30,199 bases of DNA, taken from UBA1672 sp964587815. GTDB taxonomy: Bacteria; Pseudomonadota; Alphaproteobacteria; Micavibrionales; Micavibrionaceae. The translations under genes and the position numbers were made by a program. Within the stretch, counting starts at the first letter, position 1; the number at the start of each line of letters is the position of its first letter. Of this stretch, positions 1 to 7,010 are shown piece after piece. Below the pieces are notes generated by a model. The model saw only the letters and a program-made list of their open reading frames with translations, ran no database searches and was not told the origin of the DNA. The stretch covers positions 1 to 30,199 of the forward strand of contig CAZPMH010000024.1 of assembly GCA_964587815.1 (NCBI GenBank). The letters run 5' to 3'.

Positions 1-491
1 TGCTGCCGCTGATTGAGGGCACGACGGTGACGACCAAGCACGGCATTGTGAAGACTGACCATATGCTGTTTATCACCAGCGGCGCGTTTCATTATGCGAA
101 GCCGTCTGATCTGCTCGCGGAATTGCAGGGGCGCCTTCCCATTCGGGTGGAGTTACGCGCGCTGACGGTGGAGGATTTCAAGCTGATTTTGAAAGACACC
201 GAGGCGAGTTTGATCAAGCAATATGAGGCGTTGATTGCAACAGAGAATGTGACTCTGGAGTTTGAAGAAGAGGCGATTGACGAGATTGCCCGCCTGTCTT
301 TTGAAGTGAATGAGCAGGTGGAGAATATCGGCGCGCGGCGCCTGCATACGGTGATGGAAAAATTACTGGAGGAAATCAGCTTTACCGCGAGCGACCGCGG
401 CGGGGAGACGATTACGATAACAGCCGATTACGTGCGCGAGAATGTCGAAAGCCTTGTGAAGAGCGCAGATTTGAGCAAGTTTATTTTGTAG
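1..491 (+). CDS. hslU: HslU, ATPase subunit of the HslUV protease (3' part)
   Basis: This is the C-terminal ~162 residues of HslU, the AAA+ unfoldase that feeds substrates into the HslV peptidase in the cytoplasm. The gene begins before the window, and the first complete codon is at position 3. The reading shows the family's end nearly unbroken: LPLIEGTTVTTKHG, VKTDHMLFITSGAFH, KPSDLLAELQGRLPIRVEL (sensor/arginine region) and the NIGARRLHTVMEKLLEEISF helix. It ends in the conserved DLSKFIL tail, whose last residues dock into HslV in characterised systems. The partner gene hslV is not adjacent; it lies at 25715-26278 on the other strand. Identification is secure. Confidence 0.97.
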   Translation, partial: LPLIEGTTVTTKHGIVKTDHMLFITSGAFHYAKPSDLLAELQGRLPIRVELRALTVEDFKLILKDTEASLIKQYEALIATENVTLEFEEEAIDEIARLSFEVNEQVENIGARRLHTVMEKLLEEISFTASDRGGETITITADYVRENVESLVKSADLSKFIL

Positions 492-515
492 GGCTCGTTT
501 TGAGGGGGGAGTTTC

Positions 516-1475
516 ATGCGTTTTTTTGTGATTTTGGCGCTGGCGGTTTTGGCAAGCGGTGATGCGTTTGCGTTGAGTTGTGAAAAGAACCCCGATCCGA
601 TTTATGATTATGAGGCCATTTTTTATGGCGAGGCCGTTTCGACCCAGAAAGTTCCAGAAGAAGACAAAGTTAAAACAGATACGTACAAAACGCCACCGAG
701 GGTTACGCGGTTCAAAGTTATAGAGAAATATAAAGGCCCGATTTCGGATTTTGTCGATGTTTATCATAATGATACGGATAGGGTAACGAGCTACATTAAA
801 GGGAAACCAGTTCCAGCATCAATCCCTGGTATCAGCATAAATTTCAAAATGGGAGATAAGCGCTATCTTTTTTTGAACAAAGGTTATATTGACGAATATG
901 TTTGGGCTCCGTGTAGTGGTTCGGCATATAATGTTACAGACTGGCTTCCGCTTGAGAAATACAGAGTGGTTTCTGAGCTTTACGAGAGGATGCTTTCTGC
1001 AACGAAAACACCGCATGAGTATCTGGATTTCCCGTTTGTCACGCCAAACTCAAAACGAGGAGTTTTTACGTCTAAAGGCGATTTCCACGGGGAATATAAC
1101 GCCTTCCCTGAAGCCTTCCACGCTTATAGATCGGCTATTTTCTTTCCTGATACAGTAACCTCTCATGCGCCCATAACTTTAGATGAAATGGATAATATTG
1201 ATATTGGTGGCCAGTACTTAAAGCTAGCTATTGGCAAGCTGTATTATAAACAAGAAAACTATGACTTGGCTTTGGAGATATTCAAACAAGTTGTTGAGAC
1301 TTATGAGAAAGAAGAAGAAAGGCTTGCCGCTATAGAGCCTTTACCTGTCAAAGGCAAAGGAACTCGACTTAACGTTCCTCAATCGCGGCATCTTAAGCCA
1401 GAACAAAAAGCTGTCTTCAACGATGCGAAAAAGTATCGGGCGTTGACGTTGGAGGCGATGGAGCAGGACAAGTAG
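516..1475 (+). CDS. Secreted orphan protein, possible NTR/TIMP-like N-terminal half with TPR-like helices
   Basis: A 319-aa protein with a clear signal peptide; cleavage is likely after AFA (residue 19), leaving Cys22 near the mature N terminus. Residues 22-140 follow a pattern seen in small secreted beta-barrel domains: Cys, then AIFYGEAVS, a 'FKVIEKYKGP' strand, 'GDKRYLFLNKG', and a second Cys in APCSGSA. Cys22 and that second Cys could form a disulfide. I read this as possibly NTR/TIMP-like, with low certainty. Around residues 232-265 a TPR-like helix pair (KLAIGKLYYKQENYDLALEIFKQ) is visible. The start has a strong Shine-Dalgarno (GGGGGGAG) and lies 24 nt after hslU, so co-transcription is likely. 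The middle of the gene is more AT-rich than hslU. Function unknown. Confidence 0.85.
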   Translation: MRFFVILALAVLASGDAFALSCEKNPDPIYDYEAIFYGEAVSTQKVPEEDKVKTDTYKTPPRVTRFKVIEKYKGPISDFVDVYHNDTDRVTSYIKGKPVPASIPGISINFKMGDKRYLFLNKGYIDEYVWAPCSGSAYNVTDWLPLEKYRVVSELYERMLSATKTPHEYLDFPFVTPNSKRGVFTSKGDFHGEYNAFPEAFHAYRSAIFFPDTVTSHAPITLDEMDNIDIGGQYLKLAIGKLYYKQENYDLALEIFKQVVETYEKEEERLAAIEPLPVKGKGTRLNVPQSRHLKPEQKAVFNDAKKYRALTLEAMEQDK

Positions 1476-1482
1476 CTTTGTT

Positions 1483-1509
1483 TTGACGGGGCGTGCGGTT
1501 TTGTATTAT
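1483..1509 (+). promoter_or_regulatory. Candidate promoter for accessory block A
   Basis: TTGACG at 1483-1488 and TATTAT at 1504-1509, with a short 15-nt spacer; shifting the -10 by 1-2 nt gives ATTATA or TTATAG at normal spacing. It sits just after the previous gene's stop and would start RNA about 38 nt before the ATG at 1554. Seen by eye only. Confidence 0.35.
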
Positions 1510-1553
1510 AGTTTTCATAAGATCATCGAGAATAATAACGATGCGGGTGAAAT

Positions 1554-2318
1554 ATGGCGGATACAGCAGAGAACGATCAATATTCCATATCTGTGGTTGG
1601 GGTTGACCTTGACCACCCCTTAACGTTTGGCGCGGTGCATAATGCGGTTGTTTTTCGTGACCCTGAGGGCGAGGCTATTTTCACCATACAAGGAATTGCC
1701 GTCAATCGTGAGACGGGCGAAGCGCAGAGCTTTGCCATTGACCCGCAGGCCAACACGTTACGCGCCTTTGCCCATGATAAGGAAGTTTTGCTAACCGATG
1801 GTGAGCCTGCAACCGATATCATGATTTTTGAAGGCAGCGCGATTGAGGTTGGTGAAAAGCTGCTGCAGATGTTGGAGGCGGCTGATTTTATGAATGATCA
1901 GAATTTACCTTATGTTTTTGCTGATATTGTTCAAGATTCGCAAAATTCGAATTCGGTTGTGCGCACGCTGGTTGAGGCGGCTGGCCTTGAATACACGCCT
2001 GAGCTGGAGAGTGTTTTTGCCCCGGGGGACGGGCGGATTTTGCTGCCGAACGGATGGGAGCCGTCTGTTTCGATTGAGGGTATGGAAGCAGAAGGATTAA
2101 CAGCAGTAGAGGTTAACCAGCGCATTCGAACGATTGTCAGTGAGATGGAGCAGCATAAAATTATCGAACAGGCCAAGCAAGACCCTGCGCCTGAGGCAAC
2201 AGATGCGGATTCGCTTTATTATTATCGTAATGAGGGGCAAGGCGGTGCGCAGGCCGAGACTGTCGATGCGTCGTCTGAGGCCACATTCGGGTTCGGCCCT
2301 CCCGGGAACGGTCGATAA
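1554..2318 (+). CDS. Hypothetical protein, possibly a permuted papain-like (NlpC/P60-type) domain
   Basis: A 254-aa protein without signal peptide or membrane segment; not recognised with certainty. Residues 14-170 have the layout of circularly permuted papain-like enzymes: an early His in GAVHNAVVFRD (H29), an 'IQGIAVNRETGEAQ' strand-turn, a helix with LLQMLEAADF, then the motif NSNSVVRTLVEAAGL (131-145) and a proline-rich VFAPGDGRILLP. In active members the second motif is usually NCxxF; here Ser replaces Cys, so catalysis is doubtful. Residues 195-254 are low complexity and probably disordered. It opens block A and is followed by the small protein at 2426 after ~107 nt. The family link is from memory of the motif pattern. 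Confidence 0.75.
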   Translation: MADTAENDQYSISVVGVDLDHPLTFGAVHNAVVFRDPEGEAIFTIQGIAVNRETGEAQSFAIDPQANTLRAFAHDKEVLLTDGEPATDIMIFEGSAIEVGEKLLQMLEAADFMNDQNLPYVFADIVQDSQNSNSVVRTLVEAAGLEYTPELESVFAPGDGRILLPNGWEPSVSIEGMEAEGLTAVEVNQRIRTIVSEMEQHKIIEQAKQDPAPEATDADSLYYYRNEGQGGAQAETVDASSEATFGFGPPGNGR

Positions 2319-2354
2319 AATTTTATTCTGTTATAAAACAAAACGCCTTATGAT

Positions 2355-2426
2355 ATGGCGGATCAGAATTTTGCTTTAGCACCGAAGTGTGAGTATAGTG
2401 TTTTTTCAATTTATGGATGTGTGTGA
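2355..2426 (+). CDS. Possible 23-codon leader ORF coupled to the next gene
   Basis: A short ORF beginning MADQNFAL. Its TGA stop overlaps the ATG at 2426 (TGATG), the classic arrangement for translational coupling. It has the same ATGGCGGAT opening as the genes at 1554 and 2426, so it could be a leftover copy of a gene start rather than a real leader peptide. Its upstream ribosome-binding site is weak. Confidence 0.25.
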   Translation: MADQNFALAPKCEYSVFSIYGCV

Positions 2427-2854
2427 TGGCGGATGAACAAGCGCAGATAGATATGATTTTAGAGCCGCAGATGGTGTTGGAATCTGTGGAGGGTGATGTT
2501 GTGACGTGCGCAGTTTCGCCGGAATGGAAGAGGCATCTGGTCGAGTTTCTGGATTATATTCAGGGCGATGGGCGGCAGGATGTTTACATCATGATTCCCG
2601 AGTATGAAACCGGCCTGATGCGTGATGAAATCGCCAAGCAAATTGATAGTGATAAACTGGTTGTGCCGAATTTTTATTTTTTACGCATATCTTCTATCTT
2701 CAACGCTTTTGGCCATCTTCCGAATGAAGGAATATATAAATCTGTTCCCATTTTTTGCCGCTTGCACGATGATATTGAGATCATAACACACAATATATAT
2801 GGTTACACTGACATGCTCGTTTTAAGAGTTAAGAAAGGCGTAGATGATGACTAA
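2426..2854 (+). CDS. Small hypothetical protein, candidate immunity/antitoxin for the next gene
   Basis: A 142-aa acidic cytoplasmic protein with no recognised family. It starts MADEQAQIDM. I prefer ATG 2426 to the in-frame ATG at 2417 because the short upstream ORF stops exactly across 2426, and because the gene at 1554 also starts MAD. The sequence looks globular and alternates strands and helices, including VTCAVSPEWKRHLVEFLDYI and DVYIMIPEYETGLMRDEIA. Its stop overlaps the start of the BECR-like gene at 2844 by 11 nt, so the two are translated together. By analogy with toxin-immunity pairs it may neutralise that protein. This is inference from position only; such immunity genes more often lie downstream. 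Confidence 0.75.
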   Translation: MADEQAQIDMILEPQMVLESVEGDVVTCAVSPEWKRHLVEFLDYIQGDGRQDVYIMIPEYETGLMRDEIAKQIDSDKLVVPNFYFLRISSIFNAFGHLPNEGIYKSVPIFCRLHDDIEIITHNIYGYTDMLVLRVKKGVDDD

Positions 2855-3674
2855 TGCTACACCACCTTTGACATTAGATAGTTACATTGAGTACATAACG
2901 CAAGGGCATGCGATTAATAAGCATGTTTTGGGGGATGATCGTGAAAGATCTGCATTAAAGGGTGTGAATGCCTTTACAAGCGATGTTGATCGGTATGGTA
3001 ATGCTCTTGATCCAAACCTTTTCCCAAACTTAAATATCGAAACGCCTGATGACATGGCGCATTATATTCAAAATCGTTTTTTGGATCACCCCAATACAGT
3101 TGGATACATATCGCCCATTGACGGAGCCGTCCAGCTTTATAATCCTGATGATAATATCGTTGTCAGTTTTTCACCCCGCAACGGTGATCGTGACTTAGGG
3201 ACAGTTTTTCGGTATGAGGCAACACCGCAAAACTTTGCTCGAGACCTGAGATCTGCATCCTATGACTCAGGCCCATTTGCTTTCCGAGAAATCGAAAACG
3301 CAACGCCCGATGGTATTCGCGGCGCGGTGCAGGGACTGATCGATGATATTAATGCACGGCCCGAAATGTATTTGCGAAACCCTAATAACCCGGAGAGTAC
3401 GGTTCAAAACCGTGTTCTTGGCAATGAAAATCGCCCCGGGCGGGGGTGGGAGCAGGATGAGGTGATTAAGCCCGTCAATAACATTCGCGGGCATAGTGAG
3501 GCCTATGCGGTTGCGAATAATCTGGATGTTGCCCCCTCAACCTACGTTCGTATGGCGGATCACATCCCGCAGCAGCATCTCGAATATCTTAGAAATGCAC
3601 ACGGCAATATTGCTGAGATCGCCAAGGCTTTGGGGGCACGACAGCCTGTATATCCCGTCGCAAGATTTGATTGA
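2844..3674 (+). CDS. Probable BECR-fold RNase-like toxin, with a fused cassette remnant at its C terminus
   Basis: A 276-aa protein. Residues 20-125 resemble the Barnase/EndoU/ColicinE5/RelE (BECR) nuclease domains of contact-dependent and polymorphic toxins. Features are a GHAINKHV motif (H22, K26, H27), an 'AFTSDVDRYGNAL' segment corresponding to the family's S/TxF-D-A helix, then ISPIDGAVQLYNPDDNIVVSF strands and a terminal G-T-x-F (119-122). Such domains cleave RNA using His and polar residues. There is no signal peptide or secretion domain. Residues ~237-264 are homologous to the N terminus of the 571-aa protein encoded at 4121, after which the similarity jumps frame (see the remnant at 3552). 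A good Shine-Dalgarno (AAAGG) precedes ATG 2844. Nuclease activity is inferred, not shown. Confidence 0.7.
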   Translation: MMTNATPPLTLDSYIEYITQGHAINKHVLGDDRERSALKGVNAFTSDVDRYGNALDPNLFPNLNIETPDDMAHYIQNRFLDHPNTVGYISPIDGAVQLYNPDDNIVVSFSPRNGDRDLGTVFRYEATPQNFARDLRSASYDSGPFAFREIENATPDGIRGAVQGLIDDINARPEMYLRNPNNPESTVQNRVLGNENRPGRGWEQDEVIKPVNNIRGHSEAYAVANNLDVAPSTYVRMADHIPQQHLEYLRNAHGNIAEIAKALGARQPVYPVARFD

Positions 3675-3711
3675 TGCGTTAAAGTTGTATTTTTTAAAAA
3701 AGACAATATAA
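3552..3711 (+). pseudogene. Frameshifted duplicate of the 5' end of the gene at 4121
   Basis: Bases 3570-3635 match 4135-4200 at roughly three quarters of positions, with most differences at third codon positions. They encode QQHLEYLRNAHGNIAEIAKALGA against EQHLEFLKNAHGNIAGIAQALGA. About 5 nt are missing after this, so the similarity continues in another frame (YIPSQDLIDAL against YIPSQDLVDAL) until a stop at 3709-3711. The in-frame ATG at 3552 (MADHIPQQ) aligns near the start of the intact copy. This is a decayed copy of a cassette gene now read through as the C terminus of the BECR-like protein. Confidence 0.75.
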
Positions 3712-3741
3712 ATTGTTTTAACCGTGTGGATTTGAGGGAAA

Positions 3742-4119
3742 ATGAATATGCCGTTTGTTAATGACAGAACAAAAAGAGGGGATCATAAAACGATTGATCG
3801 CGAGCGAAATATTGTGATGCGTAAAATTCCTGGATCACCTGATCCGGAAGTACCTTATACGTTGGAATGGCACGGGCAGATTATTAAATTTCGGTGCGAA
3901 ACAATTAATCTTGACCAGCACAAAACGGAAAATAACTGGAAATTTGATCTTTTAAAGAAAGTTTCTTGCTTAGACATACCGGAGGGCTTTCTAGAAACGA
4001 AACGGGCTGTTCTGGATGTTATTGAGGACGCTCTGATTGTTTATGGATCTGACCAGAGCGCAGAGCGGACAGGACAGGTTGATGTCGAATTTTCGAATGC
4101 AGCTTTAAAGGGAGCTTAA
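3742..4119 (+). CDS. Small cassette protein, paralogue of the 19057 gene product
   Basis: A ~125-aa protein of unknown family, clearly related to the 127-aa product at 19057. Shared features are an N-terminal FVND, then KTID-x2-R-x-IV-x-R-x-I, VPYTLEWHGQIIKF against VPRYALEWGEKRVEF, and a C-terminal pattern P-x-GF....VI-x-DAL-x2-(Y/F)G. ATG 3748 (MPFVND) fits the paralogue's start slightly better than ATG 3742; GAGGGA serves either. It ends one base before the start of the 571-aa gene, exactly as its paralogue precedes the 19445 gene, so the two form a conserved two-gene unit. A chaperone, adaptor or immunity role is possible but unproven. The gene is AT-richer than its block B paralogue. Confidence 0.85.
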   Translation: MNMPFVNDRTKRGDHKTIDRERNIVMRKIPGSPDPEVPYTLEWHGQIIKFRCETINLDQHKTENNWKFDLLKKVSCLDIPEGFLETKRAVLDVIEDALIVYGSDQSAERTGQVDVEFSNAALKGA

Positions 4120-4120
4120 T

Positions 4121-5836
4121 ATGGAACGGGTTTCAGAACAACATTTAGAGTTTCTTAAAAATGCGCATGGCAACATTGCGGGAATTGCCCAAGCTTTAGG
4201 GGCGGTCACAGAGAACCAGTATATTCCATCACAGGATCTCGTTGACGCGTTACAGTCTTTACCACATGATGTCGCATATCCAGATGGATCACTGCCAAAC
4301 GGGTATATTTTTGGGAGTGCCAAAATTCACGCCGAAAATGATGTACCTTATCAAAAATACACACAACAGCTGGTGGAGACGCAAGACCGATTTGTGACGA
4401 TTGGTGACACACGCGGGTCGCAGTTGATTGAGCGGACACAGTTTGAAGGTCTTTTAGAAGATGCGCTTATTGAAGAAGGTTCCACATTAGATGCAAATAA
4501 AGTTCTCCACGGCTACATGGAAGATGGGGTGCGGCAGCCGGGATTGTGGGATGATATATCGCGTGGCTTTGCGGAGAATGCGCGCGGCGATGTGGTAACG
4601 GTTACGCCGCATGCGGATGCGAACCGCGTTTTTGTGCAAACCGAGCTTCCTGCTTTGCTTGATAACGCGGATGTGGAACGGATTAACGGCCTGCCGCGGC
4701 AAGTTTATGTTGATCGGCTGGCTGAGATTGCCCAAGGTTTGCCTGATGGCGCGCCAATGGCCGATGCGTACACCCAGTTGAACAGAAACTTTGTTCAACA
4801 TACGTCAGAGGCCTATATGGCGCGATTTTCCCCGTTGGGATTTGCGCGTGATATGGATGCGCCGCATCTTGATCGTGATTTTATTCGCGCCCATGAAGAT
4901 TTAAAACCAGTTTTAGATACCATGGAACCGCCAAAGGCAAGTATGTTTCAAACTGTCTTTAATACTGCCTCTGACGTTCTTAAACCTGTCGGCAAGGTGG
5001 CGGTGAATTACGGCGGGCCGGTGATGTTGTTTATGGGGCTTGGCATGGATAGTGCGGAAGCATCGGAATTGGGCGGAAAAATCAACGAGGCCGTGCAAAA
5101 TGGTGCTTTACCGCCAGAGGCTGTGGACGATTATCAAGCCTTAATGTACGGGCATGTTGGTAAGAATTTTGACCCTACGCCGCTGACTGAGATCGGTGTT
5201 CAGGTTGCTTATGCGCAATGGGCGGATAAGTATGATGTTGACCCGTCTTTGCGTGAGGCGTTACGCCCGTCTTCGCTGGTTTATGATGTTGCCGATGCCA
5301 GTATGGATATCGCGTTTTACAGTGCGGAGCAAACCGTGGATGGGGCGGCGTATGCATATGACAACACAACGCGCGGGCTGGATCATGTTGCCGATAGTGT
5401 TACAGGGGATTTGGACGCGCGGCAGCGTTTGTATGACTCCCTTCCTTCGGTGGATGTGCGCGATGCGACGGCGCGAGAGCTGACGGGCGTTCACGTGGTT
5501 CTAAACGCGCGCGAGGATGTGATGCCCCTGATTGAATTAAAAGCGCGGGCAGAGTATTTTGAGGCGCAGGCCGCGACGGCGAACGACCCTGATCAGGCCG
5601 CCTATTTCGTAGAAAAGGCGCAAGACACGCATGACGCATTTGAGATGAGCGTGAACGGGATGGATGCGGATGAACGCGTCGGATTACAAAACGCGCTTGA
5701 TATTTACAACCAGCATATTGAGGCAGATGCAAGCGCGGCTGAGCCAACAGCCGGTACGCCTGATGAACAGGCTCTGGTTGCCTCTGCCGCGATGGGGGCG
5801 CAAGCCGCTTCTCCTGCTGTTTTCGCGCGGCCCTAA
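4121..5836 (+). CDS. Large cassette protein (571 aa, 'MER' family of this locus)
   Basis: An unrecognised 571-aa protein. Residues 1-195 are homologous to the 313-aa product at 19445. Over the block GLWDDISRGFAENARG...VERINGLPR (141-193) I count 34 of 53 identical residues. The remaining ~375 residues are unique to this copy. Around 295-315 lies a glycine-rich, mildly hydrophobic stretch (YGGPVMLFMGLGMD) that could be a membrane-interacting helix. Residues 430-530 are helical and Asp/Ala-rich, and the tail ends in a disordered Ala/Pro stretch, PAVFARP. There is no signal peptide. A Shine-Dalgarno (GGGAG) sits in the end of the preceding gene, so expression is coupled. Its size, modular N terminus and partner gene suggest an effector; this is inference. 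Confidence 0.88.
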   Translation: MERVSEQHLEFLKNAHGNIAGIAQALGAVTENQYIPSQDLVDALQSLPHDVAYPDGSLPNGYIFGSAKIHAENDVPYQKYTQQLVETQDRFVTIGDTRGSQLIERTQFEGLLEDALIEEGSTLDANKVLHGYMEDGVRQPGLWDDISRGFAENARGDVVTVTPHADANRVFVQTELPALLDNADVERINGLPRQVYVDRLAEIAQGLPDGAPMADAYTQLNRNFVQHTSEAYMARFSPLGFARDMDAPHLDRDFIRAHEDLKPVLDTMEPPKASMFQTVFNTASDVLKPVGKVAVNYGGPVMLFMGLGMDSAEASELGGKINEAVQNGALPPEAVDDYQALMYGHVGKNFDPTPLTEIGVQVAYAQWADKYDVDPSLREALRPSSLVYDVADASMDIAFYSAEQTVDGAAYAYDNTTRGLDHVADSVTGDLDARQRLYDSLPSVDVRDATARELTGVHVVLNAREDVMPLIELKARAEYFEAQAATANDPDQAAYFVEKAQDTHDAFEMSVNGMDADERVGLQNALDIYNQHIEADASAAEPTAGTPDEQALVASAAMGAQAASPAVFARP

Positions 5837-5858
5837 ACGCTCCCTGATATAGACTCCT

Positions 5859-6305
5859 TTAAAAATCGCCGACGTCGCATTGCAGGCAGGTGATGCCGTG
5901 TTTGCGCCACATATCGACGACTTGCTGGCGGTCATCGATGGTGAAAAGGATGGTTTTGCCCTCGGCCTGCAGGGTTTGCAGAATTTGTTCCTTCACGATG
6001 TGGTCGGCGCGGTGGTCTTTATCGCCCCGCATTAGCATTCTATCAAAGGGAATTTCGTTCCAGATCAGCCATTGTTCGGTGACCTTACGACTGCTCTCGT
6101 TTCTGCCTGTGACCAGAATAATCTCATACGCGCCGCTCTCCCACAGGGTTTTATAGAGCGCGACCACGGGCGCGTTCGGTGTGTCATCGCCCATCCTCTC
6201 GTTAAAGCTCTTCCAGTCTTGCTCTTCTTTCTCCCCGCGCACAAAGTGGCGGCGGTGTTCAATATCGGCCAGCGTGCCGTCTATATCGCATAAAATCGTG
6301 TGCAT
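5859..6305 (-). CDS. HAD-superfamily phosphatase of the polynucleotide-kinase 3'-phosphatase type
   Basis: A 148-aa single-domain HAD enzyme. Motif I is ILCDIDGTLAD (nucleophile D7, D9), motif II is ILVTGR, and motif III/IV residues are in KEQI...ILFTIDDR. The spacing and words EEQDWKSFNERMGDDTPN, TEQWL and LMRGDKDHRADHIVKE match the phosphatase half of T4 Pnkp-like proteins, which removes 3'-phosphates from nucleic acids; no kinase domain is present. I chose ATG 6305 over the upstream ATG at 6326 because only 6305 has a Shine-Dalgarno (AGGGAAG). It is divergent from coaE with 39 nt between starts and converges on the gene at 4121. The substrate could also be a small phosphoester. Confidence 0.88.
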   Translation of the reverse strand: MHTILCDIDGTLADIEHRRHFVRGEKEEQDWKSFNERMGDDTPNAPVVALYKTLWESGAYEIILVTGRNESSRKVTEQWLIWNEIPFDRMLMRGDKDHRADHIVKEQILQTLQAEGKTILFTIDDRQQVVDMWRKHGITCLQCDVGDF

Positions 6306-6309
6306 GTGC

Positions 6310-6338
6310 TTCCCTGTCTGTCTCATTCACGCTATATC
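6310..6338 (+). promoter_or_regulatory. Candidate leaderless promoter for coaE
   Basis: The -10 GCTATATC (6331-6338) is an exact fit to the alphaproteobacterial GCTANAWC form. A weak -35 TTCCCT lies at 6310-6315. The predicted start point falls on or next to the coaE ATG at 6345, which has no Shine-Dalgarno, suggesting a leaderless mRNA. Confidence 0.45.
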
Positions 6339-6344
6339 TTAATC

Positions 6345-7010
6345 ATGATTGTTTTAGGATTAACAGGCTCTATTGCGATGGGAAAGTCAACCGTGGGGGC
6401 GATGCTGGCTCATCATGGCGTGCCCGTGCATGAGGCCGACCACGCGGTGCATCAACTCATGTCGCTGAAAGGCGAGGCGCGCCCGGCGATTGCGGCGGCG
6501 TTTCCCTACTTCGAATATCCTGAGATTTATGTGCGCAAAACTAAGGAATTTGACCGCGCAGCGTTCGGGAAAATTATTTTTGCCGATGATGAGAAGCGGG
6601 CCTATCTGGAATCCATTCTGCATCCGCTGGTGCGTATGAAGCAGGCCGAATTTATTGCAGAGCATCGCGCGAAAGGGCGTATAATCGTGTGTTTGGATAT
6701 TCCGTTGCTGTTTGAAACGGGTTCAGACGCCCGCGTGGATAAGGTGGTGTGCGCCAGCGCGCCGTATTTTCTGCAGAAACAGCGGGTGATGGCGCGACCG
6801 GGGATGAGCGCGGAGAAGTTTGCCGATATCCTCGCGCGGCAGATGCCCGATGCGGAAAAACGCAGGCGCAGTGATTACATCATCGAAACGGGGTTAGGTC
6901 GCGCCCATTCCATGCGGCAGGTGCGGCAGATGGTGGAAGAGCTACGCGCAGAGATGCGCGGCGATGCGGAGGACGCGCCCCCGTTCGAAGAGATCGAGAT
7001 TTATTCGTGA
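6345..7010 (+). CDS. coaE: Dephospho-CoA kinase
   Basis: Catalyses the last step of coenzyme A synthesis, phosphorylating the 3'-hydroxyl of dephospho-CoA with ATP in the cytoplasm. The 221-aa protein opens MIVLGLTGSIAMGKST, with the P-loop at residues 8-16. It has the CoA-domain words HPLVRMKQAEF and the conserved IVCLDIPLLFETG with its DIPLL motif. RQMPDAEKRRRSDYII is the family's C-terminal signature. An upstream GTG-type extension exists, but ATG 6345 puts the P-loop at the normal position and lies at the expected start of transcription. The following lipoprotein gene overlaps its stop by one base (TGATG), so the two are coupled. In many alphaproteobacteria coaE neighbours dnaQ; here dnaQ is 5 kb downstream. 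Confidence 0.95.
   Translation: MIVLGLTGSIAMGKSTVGAMLAHHGVPVHEADHAVHQLMSLKGEARPAIAAAFPYFEYPEIYVRKTKEFDRAAFGKIIFADDEKRAYLESILHPLVRMKQAEFIAEHRAKGRIIVCLDIPLLFETGSDARVDKVVCASAPYFLQKQRVMARPGMSAEKFADILARQMPDAEKRRRSDYIIETGLGRAHSMRQVRQMVEELRAEMRGDAEDAPPFEEIEIYS

Noticed and set aside
5175..5747. Several His/Arg/Pro-rich antisense ORFs
   Set aside because: Shadows of the 571-aa gene, caused by its GC-biased codons.
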